This document shows positions 11,489-23,586 of a stretch of DNA of 64,000 nt, piece after piece. Within the stretch, counting starts at the first letter, position 1; each line of letters opens with the position of its first letter. The notes beneath the pieces were generated by a model. That model was not told the DNA's origin. It searched no databases and saw only the letters and a program-made list of their open reading frames with translations. Source of the DNA: Lobulomyces angularis (taxonomy: Eukaryota; Chytridiomycota; Chytridiomycetes; Lobulomycetales; Lobulomycetaceae); the NCBI GenBank assembly GCA_027604685.1, contig JADHYX010000033.1, forward strand, positions 7,933 through 71,932. The letters run 5' to 3'. Position numbers and translations under genes: made by a program.

Positions 11489-12010
11489 TTGCTTGAAACA
11501 ATAAGGAAAGACTCAGTGGTACAGTATGCGCAACGAAAATGTGACCCTTTCCCTAAAAAGTTACAAAAAATGACCTATTCGGAAATTCATCAAATTAGTG
11601 CTTTGTGCATAGTAAAATATACTTGGAGTTTCATTGGATTAATTCTTGGTAAAAGTCCAGTCGTATTGAGGACATGTTGGGAAAAGAAATGGGCTTGTAG
11701 TTGACCTCCTCACCAAATGCTATGATACCTTACTCAAAAACTAATGGAAGAGTTGGGCTGCAATTCAAAAGAATTCAAATACATAGCGAATCTCTTCAAG
11801 TGTATCTATTGCCTGAAATTAAAGCTTCTGAAAAGAACTTTGGTGTAGATATTGTGTGGATATGGTGAATATGCAAGATAATGCATCCTGTCATAAAACA
11901 ACATTAATACGCGATTTTCTCACCCAAAGCAAGATTCCAAATTTCCAACCTTTGATTGGCCTCCACAGAGTCCAAATATGAATCCTGCACACTTCACAGA
12001 CTTACGCACT
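11489..12010 (+). mobile_element. decayed Tc1/mariner-type DDE transposase fragment
   Basis: The first 71 codons (11489-11701) include MTYSEIHQISALCIVKYTWS, resembling the second helix-turn-helix of Tc1-like transposases (TxxEIxxxxGxSxxTV). About 11870-11930 reads MQDNASCHKTTLIRDFLTQ, the second-Asp block of the DDE domain. A frameshift later, about 11948-11980 reads DWPPQSPNMNP, the hallmark block that precedes the last acidic residue in Tc1/mariner enzymes. The parts lie in different frames with stops between them, the N-terminal domain is missing, and no inverted terminal repeats were found. The copy is therefore dead. It was recognised from family motifs only. Confidence 0.65.
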
Positions 12011-13557
12011 GCACAAGCCTAAGAGTTATTTTCTGTTATTTTGAAAAATAGACAAACAAAATAAATTTGGTATTATTCAGGGTCTGTTAGCCACATGTGT
12101 GGTGGACTTTGACCTCAATGTCAGAAGAAATTTAACAGCGAGAAAGGATTTATATATTCTGGATCAAAGACCAAAGAAAAGAATCTGATACCCCAAAATG
12201 AATACTGGGATTAATTTGGTGGAAGCTAAAATTTGTAATGAAAAAACAAGGTTACAGAATATGGAAAAGCTGATGGGATTTTACTCCTCCAGACCTTAAC
12301 TTAACAAATATTGGAAGTCAAAAGAAAACGCAAAAATCTAAACCTGAAAATCTACTATTAAGAGCTACTTTCACAGTGTGACATGAGAGTAGAGTATTGT
12401 ATGAATGTCAGTATACTTTCATTGTGATAGTGCAGCTGAAGAGTGTATGGCTCTTATTTTGAATTTTAATGTTAGGCCAAATAGATTTGAATATTAAGAA
12501 TTAAACTAAAAGCTATTTTTTTTGAAACAAAACTACCTTGTCCAATGCTAAACGTACTCAACCACCAGAAAAATATGCAATCATCAGACCCTCTGAAACC
12601 ACCAAATCCTGGCTAAGTTCATATCAGCTTTTCAATAGTTTTGTCCGAATGACATATGGGAAATTGTTAACCACTAATAGCTCCAAAATAATTTAAACAA
12701 TTTTTATTTCTGATTTTCTTTTTTTGTGTAACGCAGGATAATTCAGTGAATATTGTACACAAAATTAAACAGTTACGCAAAATCTGCGTGAAAAAGTTTT
12801 TCCCTTGTTGACAGTTGTGAAGGTCTAAGGGCTAAGGCTTCTAATTCCAGTCTAATCTCAGGAGTCAAGGTTGTTAAGTTCTCTAATTTTTTTTGTTTAT
12901 ATTTTCTTTTACATGAAAAAAAGAAAATACTAATAAAAAAAAAAAAAATAAGAGATTAGCTTTTTCGCTTCTGATAACAGTGGAAAAAAAATGGTGCAAT
13001 CTAAGAATAGTATGCGATTATAAAATATGTCAAAAGCATCGTGAATTGTGTGATTGCATGGATACTTTTACATCCAAACGTACATTTAAACTTAATTCCA
13101 AATTTTAAATTTTAATATTAGGGACAAATTCGGTGCCACCGTTAATACCATTTACCAAACATGGGTCCCACCAATCATTTATTCTTCATCACTTGGAAAA
13201 AATTAAGAAAAATTATGTATAATACTCATTACATTATCAATTCTATGATGTTGCTTAACTGTTCATCAATTTTCGAACAGTAGATTTTGCGAGTTATGTA
13301 TAATTTTTAACTTCTTCAGGAGTTTTTGAAACACACCACAGAAAAAAAGTTCGAATTTTTTTTATTGATTTCTCCTGTTTATTCTCCGATCATTTTTGTT
13401 ATTACTGGGAGAAGCAATTTTAGACATATAATAAAAGCAAAAAGAAATACTCATGCATCTTCTGAGTAACCTTTTTCATTAAAAATTGTGATTATTTAAA
13501 TCACGTATTTTTCTCCAACTAAAAAAAGTTTCTTTGATTTCTTGAACTTAATACAAT
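12011..13557. other. gene-poor spacer with a tRNA-like relic
   Basis: No gene is supported. 12810-12885 resembles a decayed long-variable-arm tRNA: it starts gacagttgtgaaggtctaagg, with an A-box-like TCTAAGG, later has a TCTCAGGAG variable-arm-like hairpin, and is followed by an oligo-T run (12886-12894) like a Pol III terminator. The T arm lacks GTTCGA and the acceptor stem does not close, so it is not called as a tRNA. A 12-nt A run lies near 12937-12950. The last part, before 13558, should hold the peptide transporter promoter. Confidence 0.35.
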
Positions 13558-15547
13558 ATGTCTGAAAAATTGAACTTAGAAGAGTTGCAACTTAAAGTGA
13601 AAGAAAAAGAAGCTTTATTAAACGCTGAAATTGATGCAAAAATTCAGCGAAATCCAGAAAAACTTCCTCAAGCAATTTACTATATTGGTATAAATTTCAC
13701 ATTTTTGTAATTTTATTGTGTCGAACTTTTATAGTGCCAAATGAATTTGGTGAAAGATACTGTTTCTATGGATTATCTAATACATTGAATGGATACATAA
13801 AAAAGCACTTAAAGCTAGGAGAAACCAAAGGAATTCAGTATGTCAGTATGTTTAAATCACTTAGTTACTTCACCCCCCTTTTGGGTGCTGCCCTCAGTGA
13901 TTCCTTTTTTGGTAAATACGAAACCATCGTTGCTTTATCATTTTTATACGTTATCGGAATGTCATTGACTGCGATGTATGCTGAAAAAATTTTTCATTTA
14001 TTAATTCTGTAATAGTTTTGCGCTTCCTTCCTTATCAGGAGAAGCGACAATGTTAGTCGGAATCATTATTGTTGCTGTTGGAACTGGAGGTATTAAACCT
14101 TGCGTCAGGTTTGATTTTTTACTTTTATAAAAAGTTATTTATTTGACTTCCCTATGTTATTAGTGCCCACGTAAATACGAATTAGTTGTTTTTTGTTATT
14201 TATAATTTATTAAAGGGTGGAGATCAATTCTTAGAATCTCAACCAAGACAGCTAAATGCCTTTTTTAACTACTTTTAGTAAGAAAACGAATAATATTCAA
14301 TTTCTCAATCCTTTTTCCTTAAGTATGGCTATTAATGTTGGAGCTGTCATAACAGGTTTCACCACACCCGCCATCGTCCAGCAGTCATGTTTTGGACATG
14401 AAAAGGATTGTTACGCTTATGCTTATGGACAGTACGTAGTTTCTAATTTAATTTTCAATCTAAGAACTTTAGATGTGCAATTGTTATGTTCCTTGCTTGG
14501 GTAATATTCATTATTGGTAAAAAAACCTATAGAATTATACCCCCTGCTGGTGTTTTTCTTCCATGGATAGTCTTAAAATGTGTTTTTTCATGCATATTCA
14601 AATACTTTGCCGATGGTAGAAAAAAAGAACTCTTTGAATATGGTATTGATGATTATACTCCACAAATGCTGGCTGAAGTTAGAGAAGTTGCTACTATGTT
14701 TGTTGTATTGTAAGGAGCTTTTAATTATTAGTTTTAAAATATTTCCATTTAGATTGCCTGCACCAATATTCTGGATGGCATATGATCAATATGGTTCTAC
14801 CTTTCAAAATCAGTATGACCAACTTGCTTATGTAAGATACTAAGTACATATTTTTTAACTCTCCTTATCATTAGATCAAATTCGGAAGTGTAGAAATAGA
14901 TTCTTCCACAAGTTCAAATTGGAATACTATTTTTATCATTGTGTTAATTCCAATTTTCAATATTTGGGTTTATCCATTTATTGAAAAACGATTTGGTAAT
15001 TTCAAATTATTGGATAGAATGTTGGTTGGAATGTTTCTTACTTCTGTAGCTTTTATTTCTATTGGAATTTTGCAAAAATTCATTGATGACTCTGGAAGTT
15101 TAGTTTTGGATCCTGAATCTAATGCTTTGATTTGTGATCAAGCCAACCCAGGGAAATGTCTTTCTGGTAAATTTATGGAAATCTATGAGGTTTCTTAAAA
15201 TTATTTTAGGCTGGTGGCAAGTGATTCCATATTTCATCATTGGGGTAGCCGAAATATTGTTTAGTATCAGTGGTTTGAACTTTACCTACAGTGAAGTGGG
15301 TAGTAGCATGAAGGCTGTTTCTTCCAGTTTATGGTTATTAATGGTTTCCATTGGTAATTTTTTGACAGTTTTGATTGCTGTTTGGTACAAAACTCTTGGT
15401 CCTCAAAATTTTTTTTATGTGAATGCTGCTCTTCTTTTCGGAGCAATGTTAATTTACTTTTTTATTAGAACCCAATATGTTTATAAAATTGACAGAAAAT
15501 CTGTTGAGCAATCAATAGTGGTGGGAGAGGAGAAGTTAAAACATTAA
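13558..15547 (+). CDS. PTR2: proton-coupled di/tripeptide transporter (POT/PTR2 family)
   Basis: Major-facilitator peptide/H+ symporter predicted at the plasma membrane. The first exon (13558-13687) encodes a short acidic/basic cytosolic N-terminus starting MSEKLNLEELQ; a 47-nt intron then leads into the transport core. Family signatures are visible: NEFGERYCFYG at the end of TM1 (the E-x2-E-R-[FY] proton-coupling motif), GTGGIKPCV (PTR2 signature in TM4/5) and FYMAINVGAV (PTR2 signature FYxxINxGS). Further hydrophobic helices follow, including LPAPIFWMAYDQYGST and WWQVIPYFIIGVAEILFS. There are about seven exons and roughly 550-570 aa, normal for the family. The extracellular loop (about 15080-15185) carries paired Cys residues. 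It ends in a short basic tail. No breaks seen. Confidence 0.9.
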
Positions 15548-16278
15548 ATAGGAAGTTTCTTAGATAAGTAATAGCATTTATTTTTTTAGTTTTTTGTCTT
15601 CTAGCATACTGTTACACAATACAAAAATAAACAAAATAAATTAAAAAAAATATAAAATAAAATTACAAAATAAATATAAAAGAAAATAAAAACTGAATTA
15701 TTGAACATTTGTTTTAAGACTTAGAGGTTTTAGGGTATTCGATTAACTGTTTTTGGAACCTAAACGTTAACCTCCAACCCTATTTTTCATGGAACATTTG
15801 AAACAATTTTTTAGAGTTGTACTAATAAAAAATCCCTCATTAATCACAAAGATTAAAATCAACTCTTACACAACTAAGCTGGTACCTTAAAATCGCCTCG
15901 TCATCAAAAAAATTAAATTTCATATAAAAAAAAACAAAAATATGAGTATTAAAAAAAAATTAAAAAAAAACTGAAAAAAATAGAAAAAAATTAGTTTTAT
16001 TGAATATGAGGTAGTGGTGGAGGTTCGGGAGGTCTTTGGTTTTTTAAGTGATTGTTGATAGAAGTTTCATTACTATTACTTTTCGAAATGATAGTAATAT
16101 TAATGAAATTTTTAGAAAAGATTTTTTATATTAAGTTTTACTAATTTTTTTATTTTTCTGTTATGATCACAATAACGTTGAAGTTTTGACTTCTAGAAAA
16201 AAGACTGAATTTTTAATCAACCTAAATTTTTATGCCAAAAATTTTTTAACTAATTAACTGGTTCATTAAGCATTTTTA
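15548..16278. other. intergenic, low-complexity A-rich
   Basis: Long A-rich and mixed A/T stretches (15600-15690, 15905-15990). On the minus strand, 16130-16002 can be read as about 43 codons ending in RPPEPPPLPHIQ and a stop, but there is no start codon or partner exon, so it is not called. Otherwise nothing was seen. Confidence 0.45.
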
Positions 16279-17257
16279 ATGTTCCAAGTTTTACCAATAC
16301 GAGTTTTTTCTTTGTCATTAACATTACTTACCATACTAACTTCATTTGTGCACTTTATTTCTAAGCTAAATAAAAAAAGGAAACTCAATCTCAAGATTCG
16401 CCTTACATATTCAACAATGATATTAATTGGGATTCAACTGCTTCAAATTACTTCTTTTATACTACAGTTTCGAAATTACAAAATTGAAGACGAAAATGCT
16501 AAATATAAAATAAATACTTCTGATGTTAGGTACAGCTTTTTTCGCGGTAACTACTTTATATTTTAAAAAGTCCATTTTTTATTTTTCCACAGATGATTAT
16601 AACTTTTTTCTCACAAATATTATTGGTATCATAATGTGGTTTACCTTTGTAGCTGTAATTTACATGGACGTGGATCGATTTGTGAAAATGGAAATGATTT
16701 TAATAAATTCATTCAAACATAAGTTAATAAATATTGTCAGGATTTTTTCAATAATTCTCACAATGGCATATATAATCTTTGAAATAGTTGATTCAAGTAC
16801 AAATCGTTATATCAGATTAAGCGAACATGTTTTCTTGGAAAAGGAACCTTCAAGAGAAAATTTTCATCTGGCATACAACATGTTCGGTGTTGCTATGACA
16901 TTTTGGTTTTCAGGTCTGGATTTATATTTTGGAGTAAAAATGGTTAAAATGGTTATTTTATCAAAAAGAAGTGAACGAAAAGATAAGTGGGTCTACATAG
17001 TGTTGTTAGCTTTAGTAACTTTAATGGACGTGGCTGCAGCAGTTTTGTTAATGTTTCAATTAAATAAGGCGATGAATCATATTGCTGTTTCATTTGTAGC
17101 TTGTCACTATCAGTTTTCAAATATACTACTTATTTTAATAGGATCTTTTACAAAACAAAATCGACGAAAAAAATGTAAATTAAGAAATCCTTCAATAGTC
17201 ACACAGCTTTCAGATGTCTCTTATCATGAGGAAGCACCTGAATCACTCACAAGTTAA
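16279..17257 (+). CDS. seven-helix membrane protein, DRF motif (family member 1)
   Basis: Unrecognised multi-pass membrane protein, 310 aa, encoded by two exons (16279-16546 and 16593-17257) joined across a 46-nt intron. Seven hydrophobic helices can be placed at about residues 8-27, 43-62, 92-113, 128-147, 170-192, 209-230 and 241-260. After helix 3 it has MDVDRF (residues 114-119), placed like the DRY motif of class-A GPCRs. The loop before helix 3 reads NYKIEDENAKYKIN..RYSFFRD. The same loop and the same intron position occur in the two genes at 47166 and 48966, so these are diverged paralogs. The tail is cytosolic and Lys/Arg-rich, then Ser-rich. A receptor-like role is possible, but no ligand, G-protein or enzyme motif supports it. 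There is no cleavable signal peptide. Confidence 0.75.
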
Positions 17258-17676
17258 AAAAAATGTATCTATCAAGAATGATAATAATATGTGGGTACGA
17301 AAACAAAATTGGATATCTATCAACTTTAATTATAGCTTAGCTTTTTAAAAATCTTTTTTATTAGATGTAATACTCCTTTTTCATAATATATTTTTAATGT
17401 GTAATTAGTGCTTAAAATTTATTTTGCATTACCAATAAAAAAAATTTTTTTTTCTGGAAGATTGCAGCATTGAAGAAAATTTTTTATAAATACCTTTTTT
17501 AGAAATTACATAGTTAAATTACTAAAAAATGAAAAAAAAATTAACATGAATTTAAATTAAATGAAATTAAAGTTGAACATTGCTATACGTATATAAAATA
17601 ATGACACGGAAAAATAAAAACTAGGATAAAATGTAATAAAGAAAATAAAGAAAAATGTATATCAACCAAGTTTGTT
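17258..17676. other. convergent 3' spacer
   Basis: Lies between the 3' ends of the seven-helix gene (+) and the flippase (-). Very AT-rich, with several AATAAA-like strings usable as polyadenylation signals in either direction. No other feature is visible. Confidence 0.5.
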
Positions 17677-20600
17677 TTAACCAATTGGCTTTCTTTTGGT
17701 AGTGTCATAGACTCTAATTAGATCAGCTTGCCCACTTTCATTTTGACTAAACGCAAAACCTCTATTTCTTTTTAACCGTTGGATTTGTCTAACTTTATGA
17801 ACAGCTTTACGAAACCATTCCATTCTTGGTCTGTAATCTGGTATATTGTATTTTTGAATTTCTTGAATGACATGATATGATTGCGGCATGTAGTTTCTTT
17901 TGTAACTATAAAATTATTTGTGTTAGAGGTAATAAAAAAGAACAAGCTTACAATTTCCATGTATAATCTCTCAAATTGGCAAATATTGGAACCAAAATAA
18001 TAACAAACCAAACAGTAGCGCTTCCTAGCATTGGAGGAATCATTGCATACAACTGCTCAGAAATGCCAACCTAAGTATAAAAAGGAATTGAGAAAAACTA
18101 TTGCTTGTGATATTAATTACCATTGGGCCAACTATAGCATATATAGGGAAAAATATAAACCAGAGTGCAATGGAACCAAAAACAGCAACATAAGTGAAAT
18201 TAACAAAAGTATCAACAGCAATGGCTGCTTTCCAAGTAATTGTGATTAAAACCATCGTGTACACCGTTTCACCCATGAACCAGTTGTCACTTAATCTGCC
18301 GTCAGACAAAATAACACCTTCGCCATAAGCAAACTTCATTGACTGATATAATAACATTGAGTGGAAAAAACAGTTAAATAACCAAAACCAAAAAACTTTG
18401 TCATTATAAAACATTGACTTTTGCCCTTGTTTATACAGCTGTGGATATCTGTCTAACATTCTTGCCGAGACATAAGCATCAAACAAACCTATTGCAACAG
18501 GTTGGAATATTGCGAAAGCAATATTATAGGCCGATACTGTCCAAGTTTCGAACAAAGTCTAGCATAGCAATTAGCAATTTATTTAATTACAAATTCTAAC
18601 CTGTCCAGAAAATCCATTGTCTAAAGCAAACCACATTTGAATTAAATATAATGTAATGTTTTTGTAAAAACTATATAAAATCAATTTGGATAGTCTGGAG
18701 TAAGCCCAGTTTCCATGAACTAGAAGAAGCTTTTTCAAAAATCTAAATTGAGCTATAGCAAAATCAGCACTTCTTGCAGCTTGTAAACCTTCCTGTCCTG
18801 AAATACCAACTCCAACATGTGCTGATGAAGGATTAATATTTTTTATTGCATTTTATAAAAAAGGTTTAAGATTTTAGAAAATACCTGCTTGAATCATACT
18901 AACGTCATTGGCCCCATCTCCAATGGCCAAAGTAACACTTTCTTCAACGTTTTTTCTAACCAACTTAACTACCAATGCTTTTTGTAGTGGTGAAACCCTA
19001 CAGCAAACTACAGCCTTGCAGTGGGTGGCTAGTTCTAAAAATATCAATGCAATATCTGGTTCCAATGCATATGAAAGGGTTTTTCCATCAATGATAAGAG
19101 CTAGCGGCTATATTTTTTTTGTAATTAAATGAAATTAACAAAAACTTTTTTTTTTACCTCATTATCCACAGAAATGTCTTTATTGAATCTTCTCCTTTTT
19201 TTTTTAAATAAAAATCGGTGTTTTAATTTTTCAAGGTAAGTAGGAGGTGCAGAATCTATTTTATCAAGAAAATCATTAAAAAAAAAAATAAAATTAAAAA
19301 TTACCATCATCATCATCATCTAGACTACCGTTAACAGTTTTTTCAATTCCTAGAGTTTCGTTATTGCCGTGTTTTACAAGATCTAGTTTATCTAATAGAA
19401 ACTTCTTGGTGTCGTAGTGGGTTGTTTCGTTGCACACAATCATACTCATTTCTTCAGTAATTAGTTTACAACTAAAACCAATATTGATTGCAGTTTCTTG
19501 CCTATCTCCAGTTAGTACCCATATTTTAATTCCAGCTTGTGCTAGAGTGGCAATTGTTTCAGGGACACCATCTTGTAATTTGTCTTCAATTGCTGTTGCT
19601 CCAAGCAAAAATAAATCCTTTTCAATTAGTTCTGCAGCTGCATCTAAGGCTTCTCCTCTATTATTTATTGTAGTCGCCGCTTTTTCGTAAATAACGGACC
19701 ATGCGCTGTATTCCTCTTCACTGACCGTTCTAACTGCTAGACATAATGTTCGCAACCCTTCTGTTGCGTACTCCTCTAAATGCACACAGGTGGAATCAAT
19801 ATATGGATTGTTATTTTCACTTAATCTCTCTAAAATAACTGTGTCTGCACCTTTGATGTACAATTTTATTGTTCCATCTGGTAGTCGCACAACAGCTGAC
19901 ATTCTTTTTCTTGTAGAGTTAAATTCGCAAATGTTTAATATTTCGTATTCCTCTTCAATACCATCAGCAATAATAGTAACAGATTTTGGCTTACGAGTCT
20001 TTTTAAAATAGAAAAATTTTATTAGTAAATATTAAAAAGTGTAGCGCTTTACTGTGAAGACGTAACCAACTGATACGGCCCCTTTCACCAATGCAGCTTC
20101 ATCAGGAGAAGACGCTTGATAAGTCACATTTCCTTCTTCATCAGTTTCTGGTATTACAGTATGGCAGACTGCTAATAAAGTGTAAAATTCTCTCAGACAA
20201 TCACCTTCTGGACTTTTGTCATCCTTAAACTTTCTTTTCATTTTATCAAAGTCAAAGTATCCAACTTCTTTTCCATTTTCATCAATTCTAATTTTTTTGT
20301 CATCTGGAACGACTAAAGCGTACCCCCTTCCTGCTACACTACACATTCGGTAATCCATAATGTTACATGTCAGTGTACCAGTTTTATCACTAAAAATATA
20401 GTCTATCTGACCTAATTCTTCCACCAAGGATGAAGTTCTGGCTGTTGCTGGAGTATCTGTTTCTTCATGATACATATCTAAATCTGAATTAATCATTGCA
20501 CCGAGTGAATATTTAACAAATTCCATGGTAACAATCAAACTGAGTACAAAAATTGTAAGTAAAAAGAAATTTTAAATTTAATTTTTGGAAATATAATAAA

Positions 20601-21953
20601 ACAAAAAAAAAAAAGTTTTTTTTAATTACCTTAATGGGATGAGATTATTGTATAAAATAATAAAAGTCAAGATGTTGAAAGGAAACGCTGTAATCGCTGC
20701 CAAATGACCAGCCTGCTTTAAAACTACTTCTTCAAATCCTCCAATTTGGCTCTATATTATTAGCAACATAAAATTAGTGTTATTATAATGATTGAATTAC
20801 CGATCTATAGAGCGTAACAAGCGCACAACAAAGAGCCATCGATAAAAGGATACCGAACAAAAATATGATTTGTGTATTTACCATATTTTCTACTTTAGTA
20901 CGTTTAATAGGAGTTTTACTATCATAAAAAGTAAAGGGTTATTTAGTAATGTTTTAATATTTTTGTATACGTTGCATTCTTCATTAACTTAGTTTCATGG
21001 CCTGTAAAAACTACAGCACCATATACCCATCTGGTATTTCTTAAAACTGCACCCTGTTTTTTTTGATAAGAAGTTTAAAAAGAAAGTTGTTAACAAATAA
21101 AAAAAAAAAGAAACACATACTCTTAAAAGTAAACTAATAGGGTCAAGTGCAAGTTCTTTATGTTTGTATCTTAGCGTTCCCTCGAATGTATACAAACTGT
21201 TGTTTGGTAATTCGGATTTTATTACACCTTCAAATTTCGCTGCTTCTTCAGGTGTCAATATGTGTGACGTTTCAGGTAAGCCCTGACGAATTTTTAGATT
21301 TGTTTCACTATAATATTTTATTAAAAAATAAAATATAAAAAATAAAAAATTGCTTACCCATCCAAGTTACTGGTTTCGATATAGCATAAAGCTTCTGGTT
21401 CACTACTACTAATTAAAATCAAATCAGCAGGAAAAAATTCTCCATTTTCAATTCTCACAATGTCACCAACAACAATATCTTTCCATTGTTTTAAGATAAA
21501 AGTTCCAGTCTTTGTTAAAACCTTTGCTTTTTTTTGATTTATTGCAGTATCTTGACTATGTCTCTTTTTATCTTCTATCAATTCTTTAAACGCTGACGCT
21601 AGTAGCACCATCGAGAGTGGAATTACGGTACCGAATCTATTTGTTGGTGAAACATCGGGTATTTGCTGAAGTTTTTTTTTTATTTATAATAATTGTTGAG
21701 GTTTAATTGTCAATAAAAATTAAAAAAAAAAAATAACTTTGCAATTAATTTATACCTGAATACATGCAGTAAACAAGAAAAACAAATTGGCATATTTACT
21801 AAATTGATCATACAAAAATCTTGGAATAAAAGTTATCACATTGTACTTTGCAGTAGATATTTTATTATGAAGATATTTTGCTTGTAAATTTTTATCGGAA
21901 TCGTTTAAATAGATTATTCTATTCGTTGCAACCTCTTCCTCTGCATAAAACAT
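17677..21953 (-). CDS. DRS2: P4-ATPase phospholipid flippase, Drs2/ATP8A type
   Basis: Moves aminophospholipids to the cytosolic leaflet of Golgi/endosomal membranes, normally with a Cdc50 partner. About a dozen exons give roughly 1,150-1,190 aa. Motifs in order: [19 protein letters not shown] at the N-terminus before TM1; NLDG|ETNLK (the DGET actuator motif, split by an intron); DKTGTLT phosphorylation site (about 20385); [46 protein letters not shown]; then the C-terminal helices. The tail carries [12 protein letters not shown] (about 17715-17760), the GFAFSQ autoinhibitory motif typical of Drs2/ATP8A, which separates it from Dnf and Neo1 groups. Starting at 21953, the cytosolic N-terminal extension is only about 30 residues before the conserved block, shorter than in yeast Drs2. 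An upstream exon in the AT-rich DNA cannot be excluded. An Asp run (DDDDD) follows the P-domain insert near 19310. Confidence 0.93.
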
Positions 21954-22304
21954 TTTTGTATTTTATTTTTTTTTAAAACGAAAAAAATAAATTAATTAAA
22001 TAATATATAATTTTTTTTATTTATTGTTATTATTTTTTTTCCTTATATATTTATTTTTGTTTACTAATTTTGCTGGTTTTATTTACTTTATCTTAATTTT
22101 TTAATTTTGATTGGTTTAAAAAAAAAAAAAATTTTTTTCTCCAAAATTTGGCAAATTTGAATAATTAATAATTATTTTGTAAAGTGATATTTAAAAGCAA
22201 AATATATTTTTTTTTTGGTTATGCTACTCTATTCTAAGTGTTGACATTGTATTAAAAACAAAAAATCTGTTATAATAGGTGTAACATATTGTTCAAAATA
22301 TATA
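21954..22304. other. short AT-rich spacer
   Basis: Between the flippase start and the Cox18 stop codon, both on the minus strand. Made largely of A and T runs, including a 13-nt A run near 22120. It should contain the flippase promoter and the Cox18 3' end. Nothing else is recognisable. Confidence 0.5.
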
Positions 22305-23428
22305 TCAAATAAACTTTTTCTTTTGGAGTATTTTTATAATAAAATGTTGAACTAAACTAAAAGCAGCAGATGTAGCCCAATATAATGATAATGCCTTTTT
22401 TTTTTTTTGTAATTAATTAAAACATTATTTTTTTCTTACCGAAGGAAGTTGTGTACCAATTGGTATAATTAATAAGGACACAACTCTAAAACATAGTTTA
22501 AGGAGTTTGTATTTCATCACTTCAGGAGATCCTTGAAATTGTAACTAAATTACTTTAATCTTAAAATTACCACCATATGTAAAATATATACCTCAATATT
22601 AGTCAAGTGGAGTGCACTGGTGATGAAGGGTAACAACACAAAAGGATCAGGTTCACTTAAATTTATAAACCAGTATATGCCTTCAGTATCAAACCCTTTA
22701 GTTAAAACCAAATCTTTACAATCTTCAATTGATTGTATCCATGGTATAGGAAACGCTGACATTTTTCTCAGAGTTAAACTTAGAGAAATGAAAAGTGGGA
22801 CTTGAACCCATGGCGTTAAAAATGTTTTTAATGGACTACAGTCGTTGATTTTATAAAGTTCCTTAGTTTTTTCTTTTAACTAAAAGATCAAATTTAATAA
22901 AATGAATTCAAAATTACCTTTTTTTCAAATATGTTTTCTCTATTTCTTAGAGATTCTAACGTCATAGGACCTTTAAGGTTTACTTTCAAAGTATTTTCCC
23001 ACTTTTTTGTATTATAGAGATTACTGTTTTAGAAACTTTTTTTTTCTTTTTTTTTATTTTACTAATTTACAGCTTTTAACACATGGGTCATTTCAAAAAA
23101 CCTTTTCTGACGTTTTTTTTGTATAAGAGCTAGTGGAAAAGTTATTAGAGTTCTTGCAGCCACTGTCGTTAAAATTATTATCCCAAACCATGGTAGGTGT
23201 GTTACATCTATATATAATAAACAACAATAAATTTAACGTGATATAATTCTTACCATGAAAATAATTTATAAAACTTTCAATATTTTCTAATGGATAATAC
23301 AACACATTACTTGAATTTGTAGTAAAATTAACTTTTTTAGATGCTTTATTAACAGCGTTGCAGGTTAAATTATATCTCTTAAAACACTGATGTCTTAAGT
23401 TTATGCTTTGTCTTAAATTTAATATCAT
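22305..23428 (-). CDS. COX18: mitochondrial inner-membrane insertase, Cox18/Oxa2 type
   Basis: Member of the YidC/Oxa1/Alb3 family; Cox18 exports the C-terminal domain of cytochrome oxidase subunit 2. The first exon starts MILNLRQSINLRHQCFKRYN, a basic, acid-free presequence. A short intron leads to HLPWFGIIILTTVAARTLI, the first conserved helix, then ALIQKKRQKRFFEM. Later exons give GPMTLESLRNRENIFEKK, PWIQSIEDCKDLV with the hydrophobic segment PFVLLPFITSALHLTN, and finally SLYWATSAAFSLVQHFIIK, the diagnostic last helix (LYWxTSxxFSLxQ). It ends with a short basic tail (QKKKFI), as in Cox18, rather than the long ribosome-binding tail of Oxa1. About 300 aa, normal for Cox18. Oxa1 itself is the alternative, but the short tail argues against it. 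Confidence 0.8.
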
Positions 23429-23586
23429 TTTTTTTTTTTTGTTTGTTATAGTTAAATTTTTAATTAATGTTATTCACCAAAAATAAAGTTTGATTTTTTT
23501 TTTTTTGTTACATGATGATGAATTGAAAAAGTTTGATCTCATTATTCCTTTCAAACAAGAATTTCTAATTAAATGCGCACAAAATC

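Noticed and set aside
12230..12310. Second Tc1/mariner hallmark (reading TPPDLN near 12285)
   Set aside because: Too short, with no neighbouring transposase blocks in any frame.
12810..12885. Functional tRNA-Leu or tRNA-Ser gene
   Set aside because: No GTTCGA T-loop, no closed acceptor stem and no clear anticodon arm; kept only as a possible relic.
16002..16130. Minus-strand exon encoding a proline-rich end (RPPEPPPLPHIQ)
   Set aside because: No start codon, no acceptor with a plausible upstream exon and no family; likely chance in a short GC-richer patch.
19430..19690. Plus-strand open frames opposite the flippase (and similar ones opposite SHMT, UTP22 and CCDC40)
   Set aside because: Antisense shadows of conserved coding exons with no features of their own.
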